Source: Pedobacter sp. N36a (GTDB lineage Bacteria; Bacteroidota; Bacteroidia; Sphingobacteriales; Sphingobacteriaceae). From it: a stretch of 64,000 bases of DNA. Both the position numbers and the translations under genes were made by a program. Location: contig NZ_JACSZW010000005.1 in the NCBI RefSeq assembly GCF_014472395.1, positions 248,001 to 312,000 on the forward strand, read 5' to 3'. Numbering within the stretch: position 1 is the first letter of the stretch; each line of letters begins with the position of its first letter. This document shows, one piece after another, positions 1-10,319 of the stretch. Below the pieces are notes generated by a model. It was not told where the DNA came from, did not search any database, and saw only the letters and a list, made by a program, of their open reading frames with translations.

Positions 1-1447
1 TGATCATCTTCTTTGCCGTGCTATACGAGAGCCCCACTTTCTTAGCCAGCTCGTTTTCTTCAATTCTCACATACTGATCAAATGCGCCGCCGTAAGACCG
101 CAGGATCGCCTTGATCAGCGGATCATATCCTGCATTCTCTATTTGAAAACGATAAACGTCTTCATGAGCAGCAGTAAACAACACCCTGGAAGGCAAAAAG
201 ATGTTTTCAGAAAGTGTCAGGTAACCATCATGCTCTAAAAATTTCAGTGCTGCCATGGTCTTGATCACGCCTACATTAAAACGCTTACAGAAATCCGCAA
301 GGTCAAAATTAAAAGTCAGCCCTTCTCCAGCACCAAAGGCGAGCTGGAAGTAATTTCCAAGGTAATGGTAAGTCTTTTTGATGTCTTCCACACTGGGAAA
401 ATGATCTGCATATTTGGCTTTTAAAGAAACTTGGTCCGATTTATTGGCCAGCAATACCGCATAAGCTTTTTGTTCATCACGCCCTGCCCTACCGGCTTCC
501 TGATAATAGGCTTCCAGACTTTCCGGTAGATCCAGGTGTACCACAAAGCGCACATCCGGCTTATCGATCCCCATGCCAAAAGCATTGGTCGCCACCATCA
601 CCCTTATTTTATTTTTTTTCCATTCGTCCTGTTTACGGAAGCGATCTGCCTTTTCAATTCCGGCATGGTAAAAATCTGCCGCTAATTGATGTCTGGTTAA
701 AAAAGAAGCGACTTCAACAGTCTCTCTTCTGTTCCTGACATACACCAAACCACTCCCTTTCACATTTTTCACAATGTCGAGCAGTTTTCCGTATTTATCC
801 TCTTTATCCATCACCACATAGCTCAGGTTCTTACGCTCAAAACTCTGCACATAGATTTTGCTGTCTTTAAATTTTAGCTTATCGACAATATCTGCCCGCA
901 CAAACTGCGTAGCAGTAGCGGTTAAAGCCAGAACAGGTACTTTAGGATGAATTTCACGGATCTCAGCGATCTGTTGATACGGTGGCCGAAAATCATATCC
1001 CCATTGGGAAATACAATGCGCTTCATCTACCGCAATTAAATTCACGTTCATATAAGAAATACGAATGCGTACAATTTCTGATAATAATCTTTCCGGCGAT
1101 AGGTATAAAAACTTAATCTTGCCATAAATACAGTTGTCGAGCAGGATATCGATTTCTCGTTTTCCCATTCCTGCATAGATAGCGACCGCCTCAATGCCTT
1201 TTGCTTTCAGGTTTTCCACCTGATCTTTCATCAAGGCAATCAGGGGTGAAATGACAATACAAATCCCTTCCCTGGCCAATGCAGGTATCTGAAAGCAAAG
1301 GGACTTACCTCCGCCGGTTGGCAATAACGCTAAAGTGTCATGGCCATTTAAAACGGAACTGATGATGTCTGATTGGAGTGGTCTGAAAGTGTCAAACCCC
1401 CAGTATTTTTTAAGTATCTCGGCTTCGCTCATAAAAAGGTTACTCAT
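1..1447 (-). CDS. recQ: ATP-dependent DNA helicase RecQ, 5' part only
   Basis: Superfamily 2 3'-5' DNA helicase of the RecQ family, used in recombination and replication-fork repair in the cytoplasm. The gene reads leftwards and its 3' end lies outside the window. The translation has Walker A (TGGGKS, coded near 1303-1325), the DEAH box inside AVDEAHCISQWGYDFRP (near 980-1030), the ALTATAT motif and the QEAGRAGRD motif of helicase domain 2. The region after the helicase core lacks an obvious four-cysteine zinc site and instead reads into a winged-helix-like segment, as in short Bacteroidota RecQ variants. The start is either the codon at 1447 or the in-frame ATG at 1432 (MSEAEILKKYWGFD); the second begins nearer the conserved sequence. 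It is divergent from the amidohydrolase gene, with only about 60 bases between. Family assignment is firm. Confidence 0.93.
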   Translation of the reverse strand, partial: MSNLFMSEAEILKKYWGFDTFRPLQSDIISSVLNGHDTLALLPTGGGKSLCFQIPALAREGICIVISPLIALMKDQVENLKAKGIEAVAIYAGMGKREIDILLDNCIYGKIKFLYLSPERLLSEIVRIRISYMNVNLIAVDEAHCISQWGYDFRPPYQQIAEIREIHPKVPVLALTATATQFVRADIVDKLKFKDSKIYVQSFERKNLSYVVMDKEDKYGKLLDIVKNVKGSGLVYVRNRRETVEVASFLTRHQLAADFYHAGIEKADRFRKQDEWKKNKIRVMVATNAFGMGIDKPDVRFVVHLDLPESLEAYYQEAGRAGRDEQKAYAVLLANKSDQVSLKAKYADHFPSVEDIKKTYHYLGNYFQLAFGAGEGLTFNFDLADFCKRFNVGVIKTMAALKFLEHDGYLTLSENIFLPSRVLFTAAHEDVYRFQIENAGYDPLIKAILRSYGGAFDQYVRIEENELAKKVGLSYSTAKKMI

Positions 1448-1505
1448 CAAAACTATAAAAATGAACTGATATTATTAAATTGCAGGCTTATTTACACCGA
1501 TTTTC

Positions 1506-4500
1506 ATGATGAAAAAAACTTTACTACCATTGGCTTTGGTATTCATCTTCCAGTCTGCCTTTTCCCAGGAAAAGAAATGGGACATCGAAAAATACCAGGG
1601 CCCAACAAAAACCTTCCATATTGAAACCGATGAAGGAACCTGGATGAACCTCGATGTGAGTGCCGATGGTAAAGATATTGTTTTTGACCTGTTGGGAGAT
1701 ATTTACAGCATGCCCATCAGCGGTGGAAATGCTACCCTACTGAGTGGAGGCATACCATGGGACATTCAGCCACGCTTTAGTCCAAACGGAAAATACATTT
1801 CTTATACCAGTGATAAGAACGGGGCTGATAATATCTGGATCATGAACCGCGATGGTTCAGGAAAAAGACAAGTCACCAAAGAAACTTTCCGATTGCTGAA
1901 CAATGCAACCTGGACGCCAAACAGTGAATACCTGGTGGCTCGTAAACACTTCACCGGCTCACGTTCTCTTGGTGCAGGAGAAATGTGGATGTACAGCATG
2001 TATGGTGGCGAAGGGGTACAGCTGACCAAAAGAAAAAATGACCAGCAAGATGCCGGTGAGCCAAATATCAGCCCGAACGGCAGGTACTTATACTTCTCTG
2101 AAGACATGGCTCCGGGACCTAATTTTGAATACAGCAAAGATCCAAATGGGATGATTTATGCGATCCGCCAATTGGATATGGTGACTGGCAAACTCAGCAA
2201 TCTTGTGGCACAGCAAGGCGGTGCTGCCCGTCCGCAGATCTCTCCGGATGGAAAAATGATGGCTTATGTAAAACGCGTTCGCCTAAAATCGGTTTTATAT
2301 GTACAGAATTTACGTACTGCCGAAGAATGGCCAGTATATGAAGATCTCTCTCATGACCAGCAGGAAACCTGGGCTATATTTGGGGTATACCCAAACTTTG
2401 CCTGGACACCAGATAATAAGAACATCGTATTTTATGCTAAAGGAAAGATCAAAAGGATCGAACTATCTACGTTAATTAGCAACGACATTCCTTTCCAGGT
2501 GAACAGTAAGCAAACTGTTCAGCAAGCGCTTCATTTCCCGCATCAGGTATACAGCAATGAATTTGATGTCAAAATGATCAGACAGCTGACCAGCTCCGCA
2601 GATGGAAAAATGGTGATCTTCAATGCTGCAGGATTTCTATACAAAAAAGACCTGCCAAATGGTACTCCAGAGCGTGTCACCAACGGTATTGATTTTGAGT
2701 TTGAACCTAAAATCAGTAACGATGGAAAATACGTGATTTACACCACCTGGAACGATGAATTAAAAGGCGCAATCAAAAGAACCGATCTGAAATCAGGAAA
2801 GACCGTCACTTTAACTGACGAAAAAGGATTCTACTATTCTCCATCTTACTCTCATAAAGGAGACCGCATTATTTTCAGAAAAGGAATAGGAAATGATGTA
2901 TTGGGATATGCTTATGGCAGAGGAACAGGAATCTACATCATGTCGGCGAATGGCGGTGCAAAAACCTTGATCTCCGACAATGGTATCAAGCCCCAGTTCA
3001 ATACAGACGATACCCGTATTTATTTCCAGGGTTATGAAGGTGGTAAAAAAGCTTTTAAAAGTATCGACCTGAATGGTGCAAATGAGAGAACCCATTACAC
3101 CTCTACTTATGTCACACAATTTACCCCAAGTCCGGATGGAAAATGGATGGCTTTCACAGAGCTGTTTAATGTTTATGTGACACCAATGGTTACTGTAGGC
3201 ACTCCCCTGGAACTTTCTGCAACAAACAAAGCAATTCCACTGACCAAAATCACTAAAGATGGCGGAACCTATATCCATTGGAGCAATGACAGTCAGAAGT
3301 TATTGTGGACATTGGGCGATAGATACTTCAGCAAAGACATCAAATCTGCCTTCAGCTTCGATGAGGCAGGTGTACAGGTCGCACAAAAACCAGATACGGT
3401 TGGGCTTCCTCTAGGCTTAAAATTGAAAAGCGACCGTCCGAATGGATTGCTTGCTTTAACAGGGGCCAGAATCATCACGATGAAAGGCGATGAAGTAATT
3501 GAAGAAGGAACCATTCTCGTAGAAAACAACAAGATTATTGCTGTGGGTAAGTCTTCGGAAATGACCGTTCCAGCGGATGCGAAAGTCATTGATGTGACCG
3601 GCAAAACGATTATGCCAGGGATTGTGGATGTACATGCACACTTAAGAACTAGTCCTGATGGTATTTCGCCGCAGCAGGATTGGTCATATATGGCAAACCT
3701 TGCTTTCGGAGTGACTTCTTCTCATGACCCTTCCAGCAATACAGAAATGGTATTTAGCCAGGCAGAAATGCTGAAAGCAGGCAGAATGGTTGGCCCTCGT
3801 TTATACTCTACAGGTTCTATTTTATACGGTGCTGATGGTGATTTTAAAGTTGTGATCAACAGTCTTGATGATGCACTATCTCACCTCAAAAGGTTAAAAG
3901 CAGTAGGTGCGTTTTCAGTAAAATCTTACAATCAGCCTAGAAGAGATCAGCGTCAGCAGATCCTTGAAGCCGCCCGACAATTGAAAATGGAAGTGGTTCC
4001 TGAAGGTGGATCTACGTTTTTTACCAATATGAATATGGTGGCAGATGGTCATACCGGAATTGAACACAGCATTCCTGTAGCACCGGTTTATAAAGACGTC
4101 ACTTCTTTCTGGGGCAATACTGCAGTAGCCTATACGCCAACATTGATTGTAAGTTATGGTAGCCAATGGGGAGAAAACTACTGGTACGACAGAACCAATG
4201 TTTGGGAAAATGAGCGATTGATGGCCTTCACCCCACGTGCCATTATTGATGCCCGCGCCAGAAGAAGAACGACTGCTGAATACGGAGATTACGGACATAT
4301 TGAAGTCGCTAAGGCGACTAAACAAATTGCCGATACCGGCGTAAAAGTAAACCTGGGTGCGCATGGTCAGATTCAAGGGCTAGGTGCACATTGGGAGTTG
4401 TGGATGTTGGTACAAGGCGGTATGTCGCCATTACAAGCCATCCGAAGCGGCACTTTAAACGGCGCAGCATACTTAGGTATGGATAAAGAAATCGGTTCTC

Positions 4501-4748
4501 TGGAGCCAGGAAAATTAGCGGATTTAGTGATCATGGATGCTAATCCTTTGAACGACATCAGAAACTCTGAGAAGATTAAATATGTGATGATTAACGGTCG
4601 TATTTTCGACAGTCTTTCGATGAATGAGATTGGTACCAGAGAAAAGCTACGCGGCAAGTTCTGGTTTGAGACTGGCAAAGGAATGATTTACAGCTTCCCA
4701 ACAGGAGTTGCAGAAACCTATACTTATACCATTCCAAACTGCGATTAA
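1506..4748 (+). CDS. TolB-like beta-propeller / amidohydrolase fusion protein, secreted
   Basis: Exported two-domain protein of 1080 residues. A signal peptide (MMKKTLLPLALVFIFQSAFS, then QEKK) precedes about 600 residues of PD40/TolB-type propeller repeats, seen as recurring ISPDGK, FSPNGK and SPDGKWMAF motifs. The second part, from about residue 640, is a metal-dependent amidohydrolase. It has the HxH metal motif at H710 and H712, further histidines in the HTGIEH segment and in GAHGQIQGLGAH, and the C-terminal GSLEPGKLADLVIMD motif. Such fusions are annotated as amidohydrolases or imidazolonepropionase-like dipeptidases; the substrate is unknown. The ATG at 1506 was chosen, though the ATG three bases later is equally possible. 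The gene is monocistronic and ends at a strong hairpin shared with the convergent SusD gene. Confidence 0.9.
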   Translation: MMKKTLLPLALVFIFQSAFSQEKKWDIEKYQGPTKTFHIETDEGTWMNLDVSADGKDIVFDLLGDIYSMPISGGNATLLSGGIPWDIQPRFSPNGKYISYTSDKNGADNIWIMNRDGSGKRQVTKETFRLLNNATWTPNSEYLVARKHFTGSRSLGAGEMWMYSMYGGEGVQLTKRKNDQQDAGEPNISPNGRYLYFSEDMAPGPNFEYSKDPNGMIYAIRQLDMVTGKLSNLVAQQGGAARPQISPDGKMMAYVKRVRLKSVLYVQNLRTAEEWPVYEDLSHDQQETWAIFGVYPNFAWTPDNKNIVFYAKGKIKRIELSTLISNDIPFQVNSKQTVQQALHFPHQVYSNEFDVKMIRQLTSSADGKMVIFNAAGFLYKKDLPNGTPERVTNGIDFEFEPKISNDGKYVIYTTWNDELKGAIKRTDLKSGKTVTLTDEKGFYYSPSYSHKGDRIIFRKGIGNDVLGYAYGRGTGIYIMSANGGAKTLISDNGIKPQFNTDDTRIYFQGYEGGKKAFKSIDLNGANERTHYTSTYVTQFTPSPDGKWMAFTELFNVYVTPMVTVGTPLELSATNKAIPLTKITKDGGTYIHWSNDSQKLLWTLGDRYFSKDIKSAFSFDEAGVQVAQKPDTVGLPLGLKLKSDRPNGLLALTGARIITMKGDEVIEEGTILVENNKIIAVGKSSEMTVPADAKVIDVTGKTIMPGIVDVHAHLRTSPDGISPQQDWSYMANLAFGVTSSHDPSSNTEMVFSQAEMLKAGRMVGPRLYSTGSILYGADGDFKVVINSLDDALSHLKRLKAVGAFSVKSYNQPRRDQRQQILEAARQLKMEVVPEGGSTFFTNMNMVADGHTGIEHSIPVAPVYKDVTSFWGNTAVAYTPTLIVSYGSQWGENYWYDRTNVWENERLMAFTPRAIIDARARRRTTAEYGDYGHIEVAKATKQIADTGVKVNLGAHGQIQGLGAHWELWMLVQGGMSPLQAIRSGTLNGAAYLGMDKEIGSLEPGKLADLVIMDANPLNDIRNSEKIKYVMINGRIFDSLSMNEIGTREKLRGKFWFETGKGMIYSFPTGVAETYTYTIPNCD

Positions 4749-4779
4749 TTTCATTATAAATCATCAAAGTACAATACCT

Positions 4780-4817
4780 AAAAACGGGGTCTGGTTTATA
4801 AACCAGACCCCGTTTTT
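4780..4817. terminator. bidirectional rho-independent terminator
   Basis: Perfect 38-base palindrome whose two 19-base arms meet at 4798/4799. The GC-rich core (acggggtctgg) is flanked by an A run on one side and a T run on the other, so it can end transcription from both convergent genes (amidohydrolase, plus; SusD, minus). Confidence 0.93.
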
Positions 4818-4835
4818 ATTTTATCAAACTGACAA

Positions 4836-6422
4836 CTATTGTCCTGAAAAAGGATTTTGATCAGTAGGTTTAAGCGCTTCATTATTGGTCATTTCCAACT
4901 GTGGAATCTGACCGATAAAGCGGTAATCATTTGAAGGCAATGTACCCGTAGGGTTTGTCGCAGAGGCTACATAACCATTCAATTGGTTCACACCCCAGGT
5001 ATAATGTCCTTCTTTATAAGTGGCAGTTTCCTGGTAACGAAGCAATGGTTTTTGCAGGCGCAGCAAGTCATAAAAACCGGTTACCCCTTCACAAAGTAAT
5101 TCCTTGCGTCTTTCTACATAAATGGCTTCCAGAAGTGTTGGACCAGCAGCGGCAGTAGTCACGTTGACCACTCCTCTCGCTCTTTGCAAACGGTTTAGGT
5201 AAGTCAAGCCATCTCCACCAGAATTTGCTGCAGCTTCAGCCATGATCAAAAGCATTTCAGAACCTCTCATCAATGAAACTTCCGGACGGGTATTTCCCTG
5301 TACCGCACCATTCGCATCGCCATAATGTTTGTACTTGTTATATGCCCATTTTGTAGACCATTCCTGAGAAGCATTCTTGGTACGTTTCCAGAACTGATAC
5401 CTATCTTCTGTCTTTTCAAACAGCTGCTCGTACTTTCCATCTGCGAAGAAACTCAGGAAGGCATAGATAGGACCATCAGTAAAACCTTCGCCATAGCTTT
5501 CATCCTGGTTATACCAGAAGTTAAACTGGGTACTTCCGCCAATATTATCGGTATCTGTATATTTCATGGCCCACATGATCTCTGGGTAACCATTAGTGAT
5601 TACCTTATCAAAACCACTTCTGTATTGATCACGAGTCATCAACTGACTATAAGCATTGTAAGCAGTTGTTGCTTCCGCAAGCGCATTCGGCCAATCGTTC
5701 ATCACCAGATATACCCTGGCCAATTGTCCTGAAATCACGTTTTTATCAATTGTCCATTTGTTCGGACGCTCATAATTAGCCAGCAGCCCTTTTGCCTCTT
5801 TCAAGTCAGCTAAAATCTGTTGGTAGCAGGCTTCTACAGAAGAACGCGGCATACTTTCCGGATCAGTAGAGGATAACCTCAGGATCACTCCTGGTTTATT
5901 TTTAGCCAGCATATAGGTTTGCTGATAGTTTTGGATCAGGTGGAAATAACAGATGCCTCGGATGGCTTTTGCCTGTCCCATAATCTGCTGTTTCAATTCC
6001 GGCCCCCCATCTGCAGTTGGCAATGCTGTGATAATCGCATTCACCTCATTGATCGTTTTATACATCATGGACCATATCGCATCCGAATTTCCGGTAATCT
6101 GCGTCCTGGTAGGCTCATAAGTATAAGAAGTGACCTGATTACCGCCCATATTGGTGTGACTAAGTATATCAGCACCACCAAGGTCTACGTACATCTGTAA
6201 ACCTGCAAGACCTGAATAAGCCCTATCCGCGCCGTTATTGTTAAAATACAGTTTTTTGTAGGCTGAGGTGAGCACCATATTTAACTGGGTCACATTTTTA
6301 AGCACTGCCCCATCAGAGGTAGCGGTAGATGACTTTGTGTCCAGGAATTTTTTACAGCCGGCGAAGCTTGTCATCAAAACGGGTACTGCCAGCAATAAGA
6401 CTGTTTTATATATTATTTTCAT
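4836..6422 (-). CDS. SusD/RagB family outer-membrane lipoprotein (locus 1)
   Basis: Substrate-binding lid lipoprotein of a SusC/SusD outer-membrane importer, 528 residues. A lipoprotein signal ends at Cys23 (lipobox SFAGC), followed by KKFLDTK, the usual start of mature SusD proteins. The central TPR-like helical region (SVEACYQQILADLKEAKGLL; GQLARVYLVMNDWPNAL) and the C-terminal ERRKELLCEGVTGFYDLLRL block are typical. It lies 21 bases downstream of the SusC gene on the same strand and is the last gene of locus 1, closed by the 4780-4817 terminator. Ligand unknown; no glycan-degrading genes are adjacent, so a polysaccharide substrate is not supported by context. Confidence 0.95.
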   Translation of the reverse strand: MKIIYKTVLLLAVPVLMTSFAGCKKFLDTKSSTATSDGAVLKNVTQLNMVLTSAYKKLYFNNNGADRAYSGLAGLQMYVDLGGADILSHTNMGGNQVTSYTYEPTRTQITGNSDAIWSMMYKTINEVNAIITALPTADGGPELKQQIMGQAKAIRGICYFHLIQNYQQTYMLAKNKPGVILRLSSTDPESMPRSSVEACYQQILADLKEAKGLLANYERPNKWTIDKNVISGQLARVYLVMNDWPNALAEATTAYNAYSQLMTRDQYRSGFDKVITNGYPEIMWAMKYTDTDNIGGSTQFNFWYNQDESYGEGFTDGPIYAFLSFFADGKYEQLFEKTEDRYQFWKRTKNASQEWSTKWAYNKYKHYGDANGAVQGNTRPEVSLMRGSEMLLIMAEAAANSGGDGLTYLNRLQRARGVVNVTTAAAGPTLLEAIYVERRKELLCEGVTGFYDLLRLQKPLLRYQETATYKEGHYTWGVNQLNGYVASATNPTGTLPSNDYRFIGQIPQLEMTNNEALKPTDQNPFSGQ

Positions 6423-6443
6423 CGTTGTCGTATCTATTTGTTA

Positions 6444-9400
6444 TTAAAATGAAACCTGGATGCCGCCCATATAGATTCTTCTGGAACCCTGAACACCATT
6501 ATCCGTATCTGCATTACCGTTGTAATTATTTCCCAACACTCCTGTTTCAGGATCTGAATAACGGTTTTTAGCCGATCCGAAAGTCAGCAGGTTATTTCCA
6601 GTCAGGTAAATACGGGCAGAGGTCATGCCTAGTTTTTTGCTGAGTTCTTTCGGCAAGGTAAAGCCTAACGTTAAGTTTCTAAGACGTAAATAGCTGTTGT
6701 TAAACACATAAAAATCTGAAGCCCTGCGGGTATCCGCGTAATTGTCGTTAGACCATTTTGGGAACATCGCCTGGTCGCCAGGGTTTTTCCATCTGTCTTG
6801 TACCAGGTCTGGAATCACACCTACTCCACCACGCAATGCGGTACGCTCTATGTAGCCATAATCAAACATTTTTCCACCCAGAGAGTAGTAGAACATGATA
6901 GATAAGTCAAATCCAGCGTAGTCAAAGCTATTGGTAAATGATCCATAAGCTTTAGGCAATGCCGATCCGCCATATTGATAATCAGCTGTGGTTACTTCAG
7001 CATAGTTCTCTGTAGTTTTCCAGCCTCCAGCGCCATCTTTGATCAGGTAACGCATATTTCCATTATCAGGGTTCACACCAGCATTTTTAACCATAAAAAA
7101 GTCGTAAACAGAGTGGCCTTCTTCCAGTTTATAGGTCGCTGCACGGTTAGCAAAAGTAAATGCACCACCAGGAAGGTAGGTCACTTCATTTTTTAAGGTA
7201 GAGATATTGGCATCAATTCTCCAGCCGAAATCTTTGCTACGGATCAACTCCGCACCCAGACTTACTTCAAAACCACTATTTCGGATATTACCTAGATTGG
7301 TGTTTTTTCCGACGATAGAACCTACTTGTGCAGACAGTGGCAATGGCTTTTGATACAGCAAACCCGATGAATTACGGGTATAATATTCTACTGTACCGGT
7401 GATGGTTTTAAAGATATTGAAATCAAGCGCTACATTCAGCAGCTTGTTGCTTTCCCACCTCAGCTCTGGAGTAGCCATCGCGGAAGGACGTAATCCAGGG
7501 TTTCCGTACATTGGATCATCCTCGAACACGCCTTCGTAAGCATATAGTAAACCTCCACCCGGACTACCATCTCCATTTCTGGTGATCAGTTTATCATTTC
7601 CGTTCGTACCATAACTGGCGCGAAGGGATAAGTTATTGATCCATTCTGAATCCTTGATAAAGTTTTCATTAGACATTCTCCATGAACCACCTACCGAGTA
7701 GAAATAACCCCAGCGGTTGTCAGGATGAAAACGAGATGAACCATCACTTCTAATAGAGGACGACAGGTAATATTTGTCCTGGAAGCTATAATCTACCTTA
7801 CCAAGGAATGAGAACAATGCATAACGGTCTTTACTGGAACCATTGGTCCAGCCTTTAGTCGTAGAAGTCAACTCATATTGCCCAATTTGCATGATCCCTT
7901 CTCCATAAGCAGTGTTGTACAAATAATTGTTATTGTACAGTTCCTGTCCAGCCAAAGCGCTGAAATTATGGTCACCAATCTTTTTATTCCAGGTCAATAT
8001 ATTGTTCCAGGTTAAAGAAGTATTGTCAGCATTGCTTCTGGTTGCATTGCCACCAGAGGTCAATACGGAAAGCCCGTAAGGCGCCAGCTGTCCGGAGCCA
8101 TGCACAGCTGAACCATATAAAAAGTACTTGGTGCTGCTGTTATCAATCCCTAAACTGGATTTAAAATTCAGGTCAAAAGGGAGTTTAACACTTGCAAAAA
8201 ACCTCGTAGAAACTAAGCTAGCTTGATTGTTATTAAAATCTTCATCATTTGGGTTGTTCCAGTAATCACCGCCATTGTTCATTGGATGGATACCAAAAAA
8301 GTTATTGACATAAGAGCCATAATCGAACATTCTTTTACCGGTTTTCTCAGAGTATACCCAATCGGTATTGTCTTTATTCCTTAACCATGGCGAAGACATG
8401 GTGGTGGTAAAAATCTGCGCGCGCATAGAACCTGAGGTGTTTTGTTTTGAACTGCTGTAAGCGATACTTCCACCCAGCTGCAACCAGTCGGTCGCCTGTG
8501 TGCTCACATTTGTTCTAAAGGTATAGCGCTTGAAATATTGGTTACTCGCATAACCTTTATCATCAAGGTAAGAACCTGAAATCAGGTAATTTGTCTTCCC
8601 GTTGCTGCTGGCTCCACTCACATCTAAACCATAATCCTGACGCAGTTTACGAGAATACACTGCTCCATTCACATCATAATCTGCAGGATCCCATACCATT
8701 TGCAGGTTAGGGTTCAAGTAAGGATTTCCATTGCCATCATGCAGTACATAGTTTTCATTGATGTGTTTAAAAGGAGATACAAAGCTCTTTGCTCCTGCAG
8801 AATTGGTCACTGCTTTTAATATTTTACCCAGCACATTTTCCGAAGCCCAGTTTCCGGCATCAGCCTTCGTCATTCTGTATTTGTAAAACTGATCGTTATA
8901 CATCCCTTCCCAGGTATACAGCAATTGCTCAGCTGGATCAGCCTTTACCGGATTTCCAATCGCATTGTCTGAAGTTCCCCAGGCAGAGCGGAAATTGATT
9001 TTAGGAATGTCTGATTTCCCTTTTTTTGTGGTGATCATCACTACCCCATCAGAGGCACGTGAACCGTAAAGTGAAGAGGCCGCCGCATCTTTTAATACAG
9101 AGATCGACTCGATATCACTCGGTGAAATGGAATTCAATTCTCCGTCGTAAGGCATTCCGTCCAATACATATAATGGTTTGGATGCCCCGCTCATAGAGCT
9201 GATCCCGCGGATCTGAATACGGGTATTCCCACCAGGATTACCTTCGTTATTGACTACATTGACACCGCTTCCCATTCCCTGCAAAGATTCTGTAAAACTT
9301 GAACCTGGAACTTTGGCCAATTTTTCTCCGCTGATTACTGCGACAGAACCTGTAAAGGTTGATTTTTTTGCAGTACCATAGGCCACCACAATCACATCGT

Positions 9401-10085
9401 CCAGTCCTTGCTCCTGGCTAGCCAGCTTCACATTCAGCTGTCCCTCGCCATTCCAAACTACTTCCTGCGAAACGAAACCGACATAAGTGACCACAATAAT
9501 GTCGCCCTTCTGTGCCCCATCCATTACAAACTTACCATCCGCATCAGTAATGACATGCTTAGTCGTTCCTTTAATGGCAATCGATGCGCCTGGCAAAGGG
9601 TTTCCATCTGTATCTTTGACTACCCCACTTAATCTTGCGATAATCAGCTGATCCATTCTCAGCGAGACAACCGGTCTGTTTACGATCGTCACCATTCTAT
9701 GGTCAATCGTAAAAGTAACCGGCTGGTTTTTGAAACATTCCGCTAATGCAGATTCCAGACTTACATTCTGCACATTAATGGTTACAGGTTTTGCCAGCGC
9801 AATGATTTTATCGCTAAATACGAAATCAACGCCGCTCTGTTTTCTAATCTCATTCAATACCGTCGCTAACTTCACACGCTCGTGTTTAAGCGTCACATTC
9901 TGCCCATAAGTACTCGCACTTACCTGTAGAATAGCAGAAGTTAACAATACGACCATCAGTTTAATTCGCATGATCCATTTATTTTGATTTACCGCACTGA
10001 GCCTGCTAAAAGCAGGATTCATCAGCAGTGAAATTTTGGCAATAGCAGTCCTTTGCCTGCATAGGCTTTTGGTGTAAAATATCAT
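6444..10085 (-). CDS. SusC/RagA family TonB-dependent receptor with STN domain (locus 1)
   Basis: Outer-membrane TonB-dependent transporter, 1213 residues. A long N-terminal leader precedes the hydrophobic signal (LMVVLLTSAILQVSASTYGQ). Next come an STN signalling domain (about residues 60-120), a carboxypeptidase-regulatory-like domain (SGVVKDTDGNPLPGASIAIKG), the plug with the SusC signature (VVAYGTAKKSTFTGSV; YVLDGMPYD) and the beta-barrel ending in aromatic GGIQVSF. The STN domain indicates transcriptional signalling through the FecR protein encoded upstream. The start is uncertain: the ATG at 10085 gives an unusually long leader and internal methionines are possible. It forms the importer with the downstream SusD. 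Locus order ECF-FecR-SusC-SusD is the standard surface-signalling arrangement. Confidence 0.95.
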   Translation of the reverse strand: MIFYTKSLCRQRTAIAKISLLMNPAFSRLSAVNQNKWIMRIKLMVVLLTSAILQVSASTYGQNVTLKHERVKLATVLNEIRKQSGVDFVFSDKIIALAKPVTINVQNVSLESALAECFKNQPVTFTIDHRMVTIVNRPVVSLRMDQLIIARLSGVVKDTDGNPLPGASIAIKGTTKHVITDADGKFVMDGAQKGDIIVVTYVGFVSQEVVWNGEGQLNVKLASQEQGLDDVIVVAYGTAKKSTFTGSVAVISGEKLAKVPGSSFTESLQGMGSGVNVVNNEGNPGGNTRIQIRGISSMSGASKPLYVLDGMPYDGELNSISPSDIESISVLKDAAASSLYGSRASDGVVMITTKKGKSDIPKINFRSAWGTSDNAIGNPVKADPAEQLLYTWEGMYNDQFYKYRMTKADAGNWASENVLGKILKAVTNSAGAKSFVSPFKHINENYVLHDGNGNPYLNPNLQMVWDPADYDVNGAVYSRKLRQDYGLDVSGASSNGKTNYLISGSYLDDKGYASNQYFKRYTFRTNVSTQATDWLQLGGSIAYSSSKQNTSGSMRAQIFTTTMSSPWLRNKDNTDWVYSEKTGKRMFDYGSYVNNFFGIHPMNNGGDYWNNPNDEDFNNNQASLVSTRFFASVKLPFDLNFKSSLGIDNSSTKYFLYGSAVHGSGQLAPYGLSVLTSGGNATRSNADNTSLTWNNILTWNKKIGDHNFSALAGQELYNNNYLYNTAYGEGIMQIGQYELTSTTKGWTNGSSKDRYALFSFLGKVDYSFQDKYYLSSSIRSDGSSRFHPDNRWGYFYSVGGSWRMSNENFIKDSEWINNLSLRASYGTNGNDKLITRNGDGSPGGGLLYAYEGVFEDDPMYGNPGLRPSAMATPELRWESNKLLNVALDFNIFKTITGTVEYYTRNSSGLLYQKPLPLSAQVGSIVGKNTNLGNIRNSGFEVSLGAELIRSKDFGWRIDANISTLKNEVTYLPGGAFTFANRAATYKLEEGHSVYDFFMVKNAGVNPDNGNMRYLIKDGAGGWKTTENYAEVTTADYQYGGSALPKAYGSFTNSFDYAGFDLSIMFYYSLGGKMFDYGYIERTALRGGVGVIPDLVQDRWKNPGDQAMFPKWSNDNYADTRRASDFYVFNNSYLRLRNLTLGFTLPKELSKKLGMTSARIYLTGNNLLTFGSAKNRYSDPETGVLGNNYNGNADTDNGVQGSRRIYMGGIQVSF

Positions 10086-10213
10086 ATATTTACATCGTGT
10101 TTAATCAGTTAGTTGCCTGTACCTCAAAAGTTTCAGGGCAACCTACATCAGTTCATTAATAATTGTTATGAATTACCCGGTTTTCCGGGGGCTAGTAGAT
10201 AAGCTGAAACACC

Positions 10214-10241
10214 GGCCGGAAGTGGTGGTACACTTTCGGCC
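10214..10241. promoter_or_regulatory. hairpin between fecR and susC (locus 1)
   Basis: Inverted repeat with 11-base arms (ggccggaagtg and cactttcggcc, one G-T pair) and a six-base loop, in the 234-base gap between the FecR and SusC genes. No clear T run follows on the minus strand, so it may be an attenuator, a processing site or a transcript-end stabiliser. A comparable hairpin sits at the same place in locus 2. Confidence 0.55.
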
Positions 10242-10319
10242 ATCATTTAACTTATATCTTCCAGACTTAGGGATCTTGTTTGTAGTTTTTTTTCATTTGT
10301 TTGGTTGGTTAAGTTGAAT

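Noticed and set aside
2811..3278. 155-codon open frame on the minus strand inside the amidohydrolase gene
   Set aside because: It lies wholly antisense to a well-conserved gene, has cysteine-rich low-plausibility sequence and no start signal; a shadow frame.
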